This document shows, in pieces, positions 1 to 9,476 of a DNA stretch of 64,000 bases. Each line of letters opens with the position of its first letter. Position 1 is the stretch's first letter. A program made the translations under genes and the position numbers. The notes below the pieces were generated by a model that did no database searches, had not been told where the DNA came from, and was given only the letters and a program-made list of their open reading frames with translations. Source of the DNA: Polytrichum commune (taxonomy: Eukaryota; Streptophyta; Polytrichopsida; Polytrichales; Polytrichaceae); NCBI GenBank assembly GCA_950295325.1, contig OX485803.1, positions 33,471,554-33,535,553 on the forward strand, read 5' to 3'.

Positions 1-899
1 ACTTTACGGCCCGAAATGGATTCGTACGTGTCGAAAAATTGCTTATGCGGTGTCATGTGGTTCGAGGCCCCCGAATCAACTATCCATCTAGTGGTGGAGG
101 TTTTAGACGCCCCATCTCTCACAACAAATGCAAAATCATCGCTCGACCTCGCGACGTTGGCATTCACCTTGCGTTTCAATCGACAATTGCGAGCGAGGTG
201 GCCCAACTTACCACAATTGTAGCACCTCGGGCCGTCGCCTCGCCTCTCGTTGTTGTCGAACGTGCGAGGTTGGCGGGACAACATGGCCGCATCGTCTCCT
301 TGAGGCTCCTTTTCCTTCCTCTTGGACACCTCGTGCATGAGACGTGCGGTGATGAAATCCAACGTGAGCTCCTTCATGGGGCGCGTCTCCAACGCCGTGA
401 TCAAATGGTCGAATGAAGGCGGTAGGCTATCGAGCAAGGTCATGACCACATCCTCGTCCTTCATTGGCACCTCCAAGCATGTGAGTTGGTCGGCGAGAGA
501 TTTTACCTTGTTGATGTGGTCGAGGATGTCGGCGCCTTCGTCCATCTTGATGGTGAAAAACTTCCGCCTAATGAACAAGATGTTGGACAAGCTTTTGGTT
601 TCGTGGATGTTGCACAACGTCTTCCACGCTTCCGCCGGTCCTTTACACCCTTTGATGTGCGCCAACTCCTTGTCCACCAAGCTCGTGGCAATGATGGCGA
701 AGGCTTTCTTGCATCGACGCTCGTACGCCTTCTTCACCTCGTCGCTCGCCGTGGACGGTGGCGGCAACTCCGAACCCTCCACGATCTCCCAAAGGTCTTT
801 GGTGGACATCACCATCTCCAACTTGAACTTGTAGAGGTTGAAGTTGTCGCCCGCGAATTTGTCGATCGTGATGTGGCCATCGCCCTCACTAGAAGCCAT
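1..899 (-). CDS. copia gag and start of protease (partial, runs off window)
   Basis: Open frame of about 299 codons starting MASSEGDGH. It contains the copia gag region (residues about 20-200, with DLWEIVEGSELPPP and a region matching UBN2-type gag), a basic linker, one CCHC zinc knuckle at about 218-232 for RNA packaging, and the aspartic protease motif DSGAS at about 270. These are parts of the Gag-Pol polyprotein, which forms the particle and cuts itself after translation. The start is supported by alignment with the second copy near 44000. It is an element gene, not a host gene. Confidence 0.88.
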   Translation of the reverse strand, partial: MASSEGDGHITIDKFAGDNFNLYKFKLEMVMSTKDLWEIVEGSELPPPSTASDEVKKAYERRCKKAFAIIATSLVDKELAHIKGCKGPAEAWKTLCNIHETKSLSNILFIRRKFFTIKMDEGADILDHINKVKSLADQLTCLEVPMKDEDVVMTLLDSLPPSFDHLITALETRPMKELTLDFITARLMHEVSKRKEKEPQGDDAAMLSRQPRTFDNNERRGDGPRCYNCGKLGHLARNCRLKRKVNANVARSSDDFAFVVRDGASKTSTTRWIVDSGASNHMTPHKQFFDTYESISGRK

Positions 900-1007
900 T
901 TTGCAACTCAAATGCAAACTCCCACTCGCTTAATGTACCACGAGGGCTAAAAAACCCTCGAAAAAAATTTAGAATTTGATTTTAAACTTTGGAATTAATT
1001 CAAGGTT

Positions 1008-2440
1008 CTCACACACTCAAGTCCGCACCTTTCCACTCCAAAACTAAGCTTAATAACTAGATAACCATCAAAAAGCCACAACTCAGCCTTTTGGAACTCA
1101 AAACACCTCAAAGTTAGTTTTGAATGGATGGATCTCTCAAGTCAGCACCTTTCCACTCCAAAACTAAGCTTAATAACTACATAACCATCAAAAAGCCACA
1201 ACTAAGCCTTTTGGAACTCAAAACACCTCAAAGTTAGTTTTGAATGGATGGATCTCTCAAGTCAGCACCTTTCCACTCCAAAACTAAGCCAAATAACTAC
1301 ATAGCCATCAAAAAGCCACAACTAAGCCTTTTGGAACTCAAAACACCTCAAAGTAAGCATAGAATGGATGGATCTCTCAAGTCAGCACCTTTCCACTCCA
1401 AAACTAAGCTTAATAACTACATAACCATCAAAAAGCCACAACTAAGCCTTTTGGAACTCAAAACACCTCAAAGTTAGTTTTGAATGGATGGATCTCTCAA
1501 GTCAGCACCTTTCCACTCCAAAACTAAGCCAAATAACTACATAGCCATCAAAAAGCCACAACTAAGCCTTTTGGAACTCAAAACACCTCAAAGTAAGCAT
1601 AGAATGGATGGATCTCTCAAGTCAGCACCTTTCCACTCCAAAACTAAGCTTAATAACTACATAACCATCAAAAAGCCACAACTAAGCCTTTTGGAACTCA
1701 AAACACCTCAAAGTTAGTTTTGAATGGATGGATCTCTCAAGTCAGCACCTTTCCACTCCAAAACTAAGCCAAATAACTACATAGCCATCAAAAAGCCACA
1801 ACTAAGCCTTTTGGAACTCAAAACACCTCAAAGTAAGCATAGAATGGATGGATCTCTCAAGTCAGCACCTTTCCACTCCAAAACTAAGCTTAATAACTAC
1901 ATAACCATCAAAAAGCCACAACTAAGCCTTTTGGAACTCAAAACACCTCAAAGTTAGTTTTGAATGGATGGATCTCTCAAGTCAGCACCTTTCCACTCCA
2001 AAACTAAGCCAAATAACTACATAGCCATCAAAAAGCCACGACTAAGCCTTTTGGAACTCAAAACACCTCAAAGTAAGCATAGAATGGATGGATCTCTCAA
2101 GTCAGCACCTTTCCACTCCAAAACTAAGCTTAATAACTACATAACCATCAAAAAACCACAACTAAGCCTTTTGGAACTCAAAACACCTCAAAGTTAGTTT
2201 TGAATGGATGGATCTCTCAAGTCAGCACCTTTCCACTCCAAAACTAAGCTTAATAACTACATAACCATCAAAAAGCCACAACTAAGCCTTTTGGAACTCA
2301 AAACACCTCAAAGTTAGTTTTGAATGGATGGATCTCTTAATTGAGCATCTTTCCACTCCAAAACTAAACTTAATAACTACATAACCATCAAAAGGCCACA
2401 ACTAAGCCTTTTGGAACTCTTATCACTTCAAATCCTCAAA
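1008..2440 (-). repeat. 120-bp tandem array in copia leader, 12 units, partly a 240-bp higher-order repeat
   Basis: Twelve units start about every 120 bases from 1019 to 2339. Between 1244 and 2197 two unit types alternate: one has AGCTTAATAACTAC and AGTTAGTTTTG, the other AGCCAAATAACTAC and AGTAAGCATAG. This gives four nearly identical 240-bp repeats that differ by only one or two bases, so the expansion is recent. The outer units are more diverged. The array lies between the primer site and the gag start, in the untranslated leader. On the plus strand each 240-bp unit happens to give a 77-codon frame, which I regard as a by-product of the repeat. Confidence 0.95.
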
Positions 2441-2671
2441 TGCGAATCGATCTCACGTAAACACTCAAGATACAATGAACCTCAACCTAAGGTATCCTCC
2501 ACGCTGGTCCAAGTGTCCAAGAATGCTCCAAGGCGCTCGAAAAGTGCTCCGAAACTCCAAAACTCCACCAAAAGCTTGAAACACCTCCAAATCGCCTCCG
2601 ATCAGATCCGGCTCTCTCCTACCTCCTCCTAAGTTGATCTCTAAGCTCTAAAGCCAAGTGGGCCCATAACC

Positions 2672-2863
2672 TATTGGGAAATGAGAGGAGAAAGCAAAGA
2701 CATCAGCGTAGAAAGGTAGAACACAACACACAAGGATTGCATACAATGGAGAGAGTGATTAGCTCCTCCCCTTATGCCTTTATTTATATGTATGGGTTAG
2801 GACCAGCGTAGACAACCCATATGGGACAATGTCACCGTTGCAACCTAACACTATCTTCCAATA
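2672..2863 (-). repeat. copia A LTR (5' LTR of the element at the window start)
   Basis: 192 bp with ends TATTGG and CCAATA. It matches the two LTRs of the complete element at 39752-45268 along its length. Directly below it is the primer-site region TTATGGGCCCACTT, which marks it as a 5' LTR in minus orientation. Confidence 0.9.
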
Positions 2864-2881
2864 CAAAGTGGGCCCATAATC

Positions 2882-3074
2882 TATTGAGAAATGAGAGGAA
2901 GAAGCAAAGAGATCAGCGTAGGAACCAAGAATACAATACACAAGGATTGCATACAATGGAGAGAGAGGTTTAGTTCCTCCCCTTATGCCTTTATTTATAT
3001 GTATGGGTTAGGACCAGCGTTGACAACCCATATGGGACAATGTCGCCGATGCAACCTAACAGTATCCTCCAATA
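2882..3074 (-). repeat. second copia A LTR, 18 bp from the first
   Basis: 193 bp, same family and orientation as 2672-2863. The 18-bp spacer (2864-2881) is itself a copy of the primer-site sequence that follows a 5' LTR. Just above it lies a purine-rich minus-strand tract (GAGCATGGAGGGAG) that looks like a polypurine tract, as expected next to a 3' LTR. This LTR therefore has 3'-LTR features on one side and 5'-LTR features on the other. Confidence 0.85.
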
Positions 3075-4640
3075 CTCCCTCCATGCTCGAGGGAAATATC
3101 CGCTAATTGCATGTCGATGTCGTAGTCTTGGGAAGGAGGGGCTTTCTCTTTCATGTTGATAGGTTGGATCTCTTGCTGTTTGTTTATAGCTATTTTTTCT
3201 TGTTCTTCTTCGCTGTAGCTATCCATTAAGACTCGCCGTCGGGACCCGCTTCGTGTCTTCATGCCTTCACCACTCTCACTCCGCTTGCTGGAGCCGTTGG
3301 TGTGGGTCCTGGCCCTCAGCCTGCTTGCGCTGCTTATCCCAACCCCGCCTCGAAAGCCTGTCTCGTTGGTGCTCCTTAACCCGACCCTGCCCCGCTATTT
3401 GGGTGCATGAGTTGTCTTGTGAGGCTGGTGTTGAGAGTTTCAGCTTTCTTGAGTTGCTGCCAAGTCTTGGTGGGTGGAGTTTTCTTGTTTTGGGTTTGTG
3501 AGTTGTGTGTGTGGCTTTTTTCAAATCTAATGTGGCTAGGTGGGGTGTATTTTGGCTTAGCTTGAGGCTTGGCTTGCTTTGTGGGAGGTAGGGTTCTTGT
3601 TTGGTGGGCTGAGTTTGGGTTTATGGGCGGTGGATGAGTGTATGTTATGGCGTTTTGTGTGCATCTTGTGTGTTTTTTAGTATGTTTCTGACATTGAGGT
3701 GGTTGTTGGCTTATTTGTGTGTGTAGGGACTTGGAGCGGCTATGTGGTTTTTTTGGAGGTAAGTTTATAGATAGTTTGTGTTTTGTCTTGTGGTATGTTT
3801 TGGTGAGAGTTTGTAGTTGGTGGGTGCAAGTGATTTTGCTTACCTTTGTGTGTGTGGTGTTGTGTTGTGTGGGTGGCGGTGGCGGCGGCGGATTTGGTGC
3901 TCTTGGAGGTGGCGCTTGGTGGGGGTTTGGGGGTTGAGTTGTATTGGTTGAGAGTAGAGAGGGGTAGTTTAGTGAATGGTACCTTTGTGGAGAGTAACTT
4001 TGATGAGTTCGGAACGGAGAGGTGGCCGCATCGTGGGAAGATTAATGGTGGTGACATTGGGGGGGAACATCTTGGTAGGTAGATTGTGAGGATTAGCTTT
4101 GATGGGTGACTATTGTGGTGTGTGTAAACACACAAGACAAAGGTGCTTATAAGCACCCATGTAATGAAAAAGGGAGGGATCCCAGAGTTGTTAGTGTATG
4201 TTGTTGTTGATGTTTCTTCTCCTTCTCCCGCATCTGGATCTGGATCTGTTTGGCTTCCTTTGCTTTCTTTAGATCCTCGGTGGTATCTTGCTGCGACATC
4301 TTGGCGCTTTCCTTTCGCTCGCTCATGGTGATCTGGTGCATCTCGTTTCTCGTCAGCTTGCTCCCGGGTAGTCTGAAGGTTTTCGCCTAGGGTTTCTTGG
4401 TATGCTTCTTCTCGGCTCTGTGTGATACTTAACCGCTTGCTTGCTGTCCCGTTAGTTGCCGCGCTGCACAAGTTGATGGTGTCGAGTGCCAGGGAGTCGT
4501 GCTTGATCTTTCTCTGGGAGTCGCTGGTGTGTGATCGTGGCAGGCAGGTGTGCTTGAGTCCAGGTCCTGCTTGTGTTTTCGCTCCCGGTTCTGGCTTCTG
4601 GGCTTTAGGCTCCGCCATTCTCCGCTCCTCACTTTTACTT
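3075..4640 (-). other. unrecognised coding-like region, possibly internal part or cargo of a copia A relative
   Basis: The longest minus-strand frame starts at an ATG at 4618 and runs to 3740 (292 codons). Its first 150 residues are polar, charged and rich in Lys, Gln and Glu (for example MAEPKAQKPEPGAKTQ); the later part is Thr/Ser/Pro-rich and less protein-like. A second frame at 4341-4147 (SERKESAKMSQQDTTEDLKK) looks like a short charged helix. Near the LTR a third frame (about 3340-3080) reads SASRLRARTHTNGSSKRSESGEGMKT and DSYSEEEQEKIAINKQQEIQ, basic then acidic, and runs into the LTR. I do not recognise any family. The position beside a polypurine-like tract suggests this is the inside of a non-autonomous element, possibly with captured sequence. 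Confidence 0.4.
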
Positions 4641-5216
4641 GAAAAAATACTAAGTATTGCTTCACAAGGTGAGGCATATGCCCCACCCCCTTAAAACTTG
4701 AACAAAAACTAATTACCGCTTCACAAGGTGAGGCATATGCCCCACTCCCTTAAAACTTGAACAAAAACTAAGTATTGCTTCATAAGGTGAGGCATATGCC
4801 CCACCCCCTTAAAACTTGAAAAAAACTAAATAATGTTTCACAAGGTAAGGCATATGCCCCACTCCCTTAAAACTTGAACAAAAACTAAGTACTGCTTCAC
4901 AAGGTGAGGCATATGCCCCACCCCCCTAAAACTTGAAAAAAACTAAATATTGCTTCACAAGGTGAGGCATATGCCCCACTCCCTTAAAACTTGAACAAAA
5001 ACTAAGTACTGCTCCACAAGGTGAGGCATATGTCCCACCCCCTTAAAACTTGAACAAAAACTAATTACGGCTCCACAAGGTGTGGCATATGCCTCACCCC
5101 TATAAATCTTAATTAACCAATTCCGGCTCCACAAGGTGTGGCATATGCCTCATCCTTTTAAATCTTGAAATAACCAATTAAGGCTCCACAAGGTGTGGCA
5201 TGTGCTTCATCCCTCT
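4640..5216. repeat. about 59-bp minisatellite with palindromic core GGCATATGCC, 10 units
   Basis: Ten copies, spaced about 59 bases, of a unit containing CACAAGGTGAGGCATATGCC followed by CCAC and a run like CCCTTAAAACTTGAACAAAAAC. The core GGCATATGCC is a perfect palindrome, and in several units it lies inside longer arms GTGRGGCA/TGCCYCAC. The last three units (from about 5070) are more diverged (GTGGCATATGCCTCA). The same core, with CA in place of TA at the centre, makes up the array at 6265-6985. The array lies immediately upstream of the minus-strand ATG at 4618. Confidence 0.93.
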
Positions 5217-6264
5217 AAAATATGCAAGGGTAAATACCAAATACGGGAGAATATAAGATAAACAACCTCCTGTTATCCCTACGTTAAAATGAGCAATATT
5301 TGAATTTAATATGAAAAAATATGGATATTGATGTAAATATGTTATTATAATATATAATATAATAACTCATATTTTAAAGTTATATTTATAATATTTATGT
5401 AGATGAAATTGAATATTTATAGAAAATCTATTTTATTTCTAAAAAACTAAAAACATGCTAGGTATGAGTAGAATAGTGCCACCGGCCCACCTAAAAAAAT
5501 TCAGGTGTAAATTCTTAAATCTGTGCATGATAGACCAATACAAAGTTTGTTCACACATATAAGATTAAAAAACAAACATTTGAACTAACCTAGAACGCCG
5601 CTTAGGGTTAGGTCAAGTTTTTCAGCCGCCGCTCTTCTCAAACACCGATCTACTTCGGCGTCTCTTACTCTTGCAACTCTTATTCCAGCACCTTCTTGTT
5701 TTTCTCCGATGTTACCTCTTCACTCCTTCTAATTGTTATTCCTCAAAAGTTCAAAAGTTTTTCTAGTGCTACATCATCCTTCAGCTCTTATTGCATTCAA
5801 TCCACTCTCCAATAACTCTAATGTCTTCATTTGCAGCTCAATTGATCTTCGACTCTACTTTCAACTTATATAGGCGCTTCAATACCAACTCTTATTCAAT
5901 ATTCAAATACCCTCGTATTTTACGCTTATTTTCAACTTTATTCAAACTGTACTTCAATTCAGCACTCCATTCAGGTAATTCTTAAACTCTTCATTTTTTT
6001 GGGATACAGATCTAAATCTGATTTCGTTTTTCAAAACAACGCAATTTATTAATTATTACAAAATATTACAGTATACTTAATACATATAATATACATGTAA
6101 TATAAGTGCCTCATCCTCATTTTTCAAACTCTAAAATATGTGACCCTTATCCTTATATAAACTTCCAAAATCGGTATTACTCATCCGTATTGTTGAATTT
6201 TGTTTTCCTCAATCTTGATTACAAAATATTGTATCACTTCTCTTCCTTTTAAGCAGAGGCAAAA
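5217..6264. other. spacer between the two palindrome arrays; possible leader exon
   Basis: 5240-5580 is very AT-rich with no frame. 5590-5974 is pyrimidine-rich (CTCTTCTCAAACACC, CTTACTCTTGCAACTC) and ends at CAGGTAATTC, which could be a 5' splice donor, so it could be an untranslated leader exon of the decayed gene at 7200-8890. 5980-6264 is AT-rich with nothing recognised. No coding frame of note. Confidence 0.35.
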
Positions 6265-6985
6265 AATTCTATGTTTTAAATTTGTTTGATTGGGGTGAGG
6301 CACATGCCTCACTCTCCTTAAAACATCTGAATTTCTCCTTAAGCTTGTGCTTAGAGATGAGGCACATGCCTCACCCTTATCAAACAAAATTCTATGTTTT
6401 GAATTTGTTTTTTAGGGTTGAGGCACAAGCTTTCCTTGAAATTTCTCAATTTCTCCTCAACCTTGTGTTTAGATGTGAGGCACATGACTCACCCTTATCA
6501 ATCAAAATTCTATGTTTTGAATTTGTTTTTTTAAGGTGAGGCACATGCCTCACCCTCCTTGAGAAATCTCAATTTCTCCTCAACTTTGTTTTCAGATGTG
6601 AGGCACATGCCTCACCCTTATCAAACAAAGTTCTATGTTTTGAATTTGTGTTTTTGGGTTCAGGCACATGCCTCACCCTCCTTAAAAAATCTCAATTTTT
6701 CCTTCAGCTTGCACCTAGAGGTGAGGCACATGCCTCATCACCCTTATCAAACAAAGTTCTATGTTGTGAATTTGTGTTTTTAGATTGAGGCACATGCCTC
6801 ACCCTCCTTAAAAAATTTTAATTTTTCCTTAAGCTTGTGCTTAGAGGTGAGGCACATGCCTCATCACCCTTATCAACCAAAGTTCTATGTTGTGAATTTG
6901 TGTTTTTTGGGGTGAGGCACATGCCTCACCTTCCTTAAGAAATTTCAATTTTTCCTTATGCTTGTGTTTAGAGGTGAGGCACATG
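6265..6985. repeat. about 122-bp tandem array, 6 units, two palindromes per unit
   Basis: Six units, at about 6280, 6400, 6519, 6642, 6768 and 6894. Each contains two copies of GTGAGGCACATGCCTCAC (8-bp arms around CA), one followed by CCTCCTTAAAAAATC and one by CCTTATCAAACAAAG. Units differ by a few bases and small indels. The palindrome is the same motif as in the 59-bp array, but the sequence between palindromes is unrelated. A single related motif (GTGAGGTGTATGTGCCACAC) occurs at about 9113. Confidence 0.93.
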
Positions 6986-7199
6986 TGTTACTTCCAGATA
7001 CTTGTTGGCAGGCGTTGAAAGATATGTGCGATGCATATAACAATGGATTAATATTCAAATAAAAAAACATAAAAATGTGGAGCTTGGATCATCAATATCA
7101 AATAAAGGGAAGAAGATCAAAGATTCAATGTCAGAGCGTCCACGTATGTTCATTGGTTGGCTCCGCCCTTTATAAGGTCTTACAACAAATGAACACATA

Positions 7200-8890
7200 T
7201 TACTTTGTAAGCAACTAACTTCAGACTCTATGGATAAGGAACAAGTATTGTGGTTTGATGGAAAAAAAATTGAACCTGAATTGGTCCATTGGTGTGATGT
7301 TGCGAAACGTCGAGCAGGTATTCAGAATACATTCAAGTGGTTGGAATCTGGATGTCTTGATTCATTTGGTGAGAAAAAAAATTGGTTACACACAGATGTG
7401 AAAAGATTTGGTGGAAATGATGCACTAGACTATTTTGCCAAAGACATTCCAAAAGACAATGAATTTTTAAAACGATAAAGCCACATCAATTCTCAAACAG
7501 CTTATGTTAAATAACATAAGCATGTTGATTTTATACCTCGTAATGTAATTGATCATCATCAACTTATTATAAAAGGTGGTTTGGGTCTTTTTTGCAATAG
7601 AAAAGTTATTCCTCGAAATGATGTTAAAAATTGGAAAATGAGTTTCAACTATGAAGGAACAACTTCTTTGGGATTCTCAACAAAAGTTAAGATTGGCGGA
7701 TCTATTTTTAAAAATGATTGTGGTATTTTTGAAAGAAGTGCATTATGGGTTTTTTATTGTCGAAATGGGCCTACAAATGGTTATTGGACACAGACAGAAT
7801 ATGCATCAATTATGAAAAAAATTGAATCGTGGATGGGAAATGTACAACGTTGGAATGTTATTTTTATGCTTCCCGTTGGAGAAATGTGGAACATATTCAA
7901 ATTTTTATTAGTTTGAACAATATTCCTGAGTTTTTTGTACACGTTGGGACATATATTTTTGGTCCACAATCAGAGACTACAGGCTTTGTAGTGAAAGATG
8001 GACCAAAATATATTGCTAAATTTTCTCATATTGGGCAATTCATTGAGGTTTTACAACACCCCCTAATACTTCTTTGGAAAATAATTTTGCTAATGATAAG
8101 GGAATACCATAAAGTATTCAGTCATACTATATTGAGCCATCCAGTGGTTGGAGTATGTGTTCAAAAAATCGAATGGCTCGTTGTCCAGCAGTTGTTGACG
8201 AGTTGATAAGTCATTTTTTTTCTTCAGATTGGATGTTGGTGATGGAAGGGTTTTCACATTTGATTAAAAACGTTTGTGATAGAGTTGAGCAACTCATTTT
8301 GATGGAATAAAATTTGGACATGGAAGTTTGGCTTGAGAAATGGAAAGAACGTTATGTGGACAAAATTAGACAAGCTCTACATGACAAAAATCCATTGTTG
8401 TTGGATAAATAAAATTTTTAAAATACTTCTGATGATGATGATGACAACGATAGCGATGATGAAAATGATGAAAATGATGTTGATGGTGATGGTGATGGTG
8501 ACAACTGATGTGAGGTGGGAAGAGGTGAATCTTTAGTAAAGAAGCGTAAAGAACATGCTTCTACTCTTGAAGGTGACACTTCAGAAAAAAACAAAAATGT
8601 AATATTGCAGCAGCTCAAGCAAACGAAGATGGATATTTTTGGAATGAAGGTGCAGAATTGTGGACTGATGGAAATATGAAGTTTTTTAGACGTGAGGCGA
8701 TTCCTTCTGTAAATGCAGAAGATCATGTTAAATACAAATATGTTGAACAAAATCTTGGACTCAATCATGATGAAAAACTTGAAGTAAATGCTAGTATACT
8801 TGGAGCAACATAATTTGGAGAATATGCATTGGTACATCCAGATGTACGCAAAAATATGTTTTCTCTAGGTTTAGGTTTAGACTCTTTGGA
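7200..8890 (+). pseudogene. decayed gene of unknown family
   Basis: Several plus-strand frames in a row look like remains of one protein-coding region: 7230-7478 (MDKEQVLWFDGKKIEPELVH), 7581-7916 (RKVIPRNDVKNWKMSFNYEG, WVFYCRNGPTNGYWTQTEY), then stretches reading NRMARCPAVVDELISHFFSS and EKWKERYVDKIRQALHDKNP, an Asp-rich run (about 8430-8510) and FFRREAIPSVNAEDHVKYKY near 8690. Composition is protein-like, and the region is interrupted several times. I do not recognise the family; an unusual DNA transposon or a captured gene are both possible. It lies just downstream of the 122-bp palindrome array, which may be its regulatory or terminal region. Confidence 0.4.
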
Positions 8891-9476
8891 TGGTTAAAAC
8901 TATTTTGGTTCATATTCGTATTTTATTATATAGATATATATAGTTTGGAAAGAAAAATGTTTGTTATATTATATATTGATATTTCAATATAAGATGACAC
9001 AAGTATGTCGTTATTTTCTTTGGAACCATCAATTTCAATATTATTACTTCTATGATGAAGCAAGTGTTGTGTCACTTAGTTTCATTTTATTTTTATGTGT
9101 TTGGTCCAAGGGTGAGGTGTATGTGCCACACTTTTCATTAGGTTCATAAATAATGTATTTTAAGCTCTACACAAACGGATGTTTTTTATTCCCGTGATTT
9201 ATTTCATAACTTTTTACTAAAAAAGTTAAACACAATATATATATATATATGATGGTCATATAGTGTATTAGCCTTGTCTTGGAAATATTTGAAACTAATA
9301 ATATTTGAAAGTATTTGTGTCAAAGTACAAATTTATTATGCAATCATTCCAAAAATTGAGAATAAAATATTAAAAAATAATCCCCAAAAAAAGTGCACAT
9401 GCTTATGTGCACTTTTAACGAAACCGGTGTTTCTTATCTACCTCAACAAATTGCCCACAATCTTTCTGTTGAGGTT
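8891..9476. other. AT-rich spacer with a hairpin
   Basis: No supported gene. 9226-9250 holds a short (TA)n tract. At about 9387-9419 an inverted repeat with arms AAAAGTGCACAT and ATGTGCACTTTT around GCTT could form a hairpin; it lies just beyond the end of the gypsy gag and may mark the broken edge of that element. The palindrome-like GTGAGGTGTATGTGCCACAC at 9113 echoes the arrays upstream. Confidence 0.5.

Larger units (their letters stand above)
1..2863 (-). mobile_element. Ty1/copia family A retrotransposon, 5' part (continues past window start)
   Basis: Minus-strand LTR element cut by the window edge. Read from high to low coordinates it has a 5' LTR at 2672-2863, a primer-site region just below it (TTATGGGCCCACTT), a long leader made of tandem repeats, and a gag-to-protease reading frame that begins at an ATG at 899 and stays open to base 1. 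The gag region carries the zinc knuckle CYNCGKLGHLARNC and is followed by the protease motif WIVDSGAS. It is closely similar, in order and sequence, to the element at 39752-45268. The visible part looks whole in its coding region; the rest lies outside the window, so overall integrity cannot be judged. Confidence 0.9.

Noticed and set aside
322-950. Plus-strand frames of 154-170 codons opposite gag
   Set aside because: Antisense shadows of the copia gag; the same frames recur opposite gag near 43419-44047.
1244-2197. Four identical 77-codon plus-strand frames (MDGSLKSAPFHSKTK)
   Set aside because: They arise because the 240-bp repeat is a multiple of three and lacks stops in one frame; the array is a transposon leader on the other strand.
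3719-4082. Gly/Val/Trp-rich plus-strand frames (GGGGGGGFGALGGGAW)
   Set aside because: They come from a GT/GGC-rich tract opposite the Thr/Pro/Ser-rich minus frame and look like translation of low-complexity DNA.
4640-6985. CRISPR-like array (regular short palindromic repeats)
   Set aside because: Spacers between palindromes are themselves repeated, unit lengths are 59 and 122, there are no cas genes, and the DNA is plant-like.
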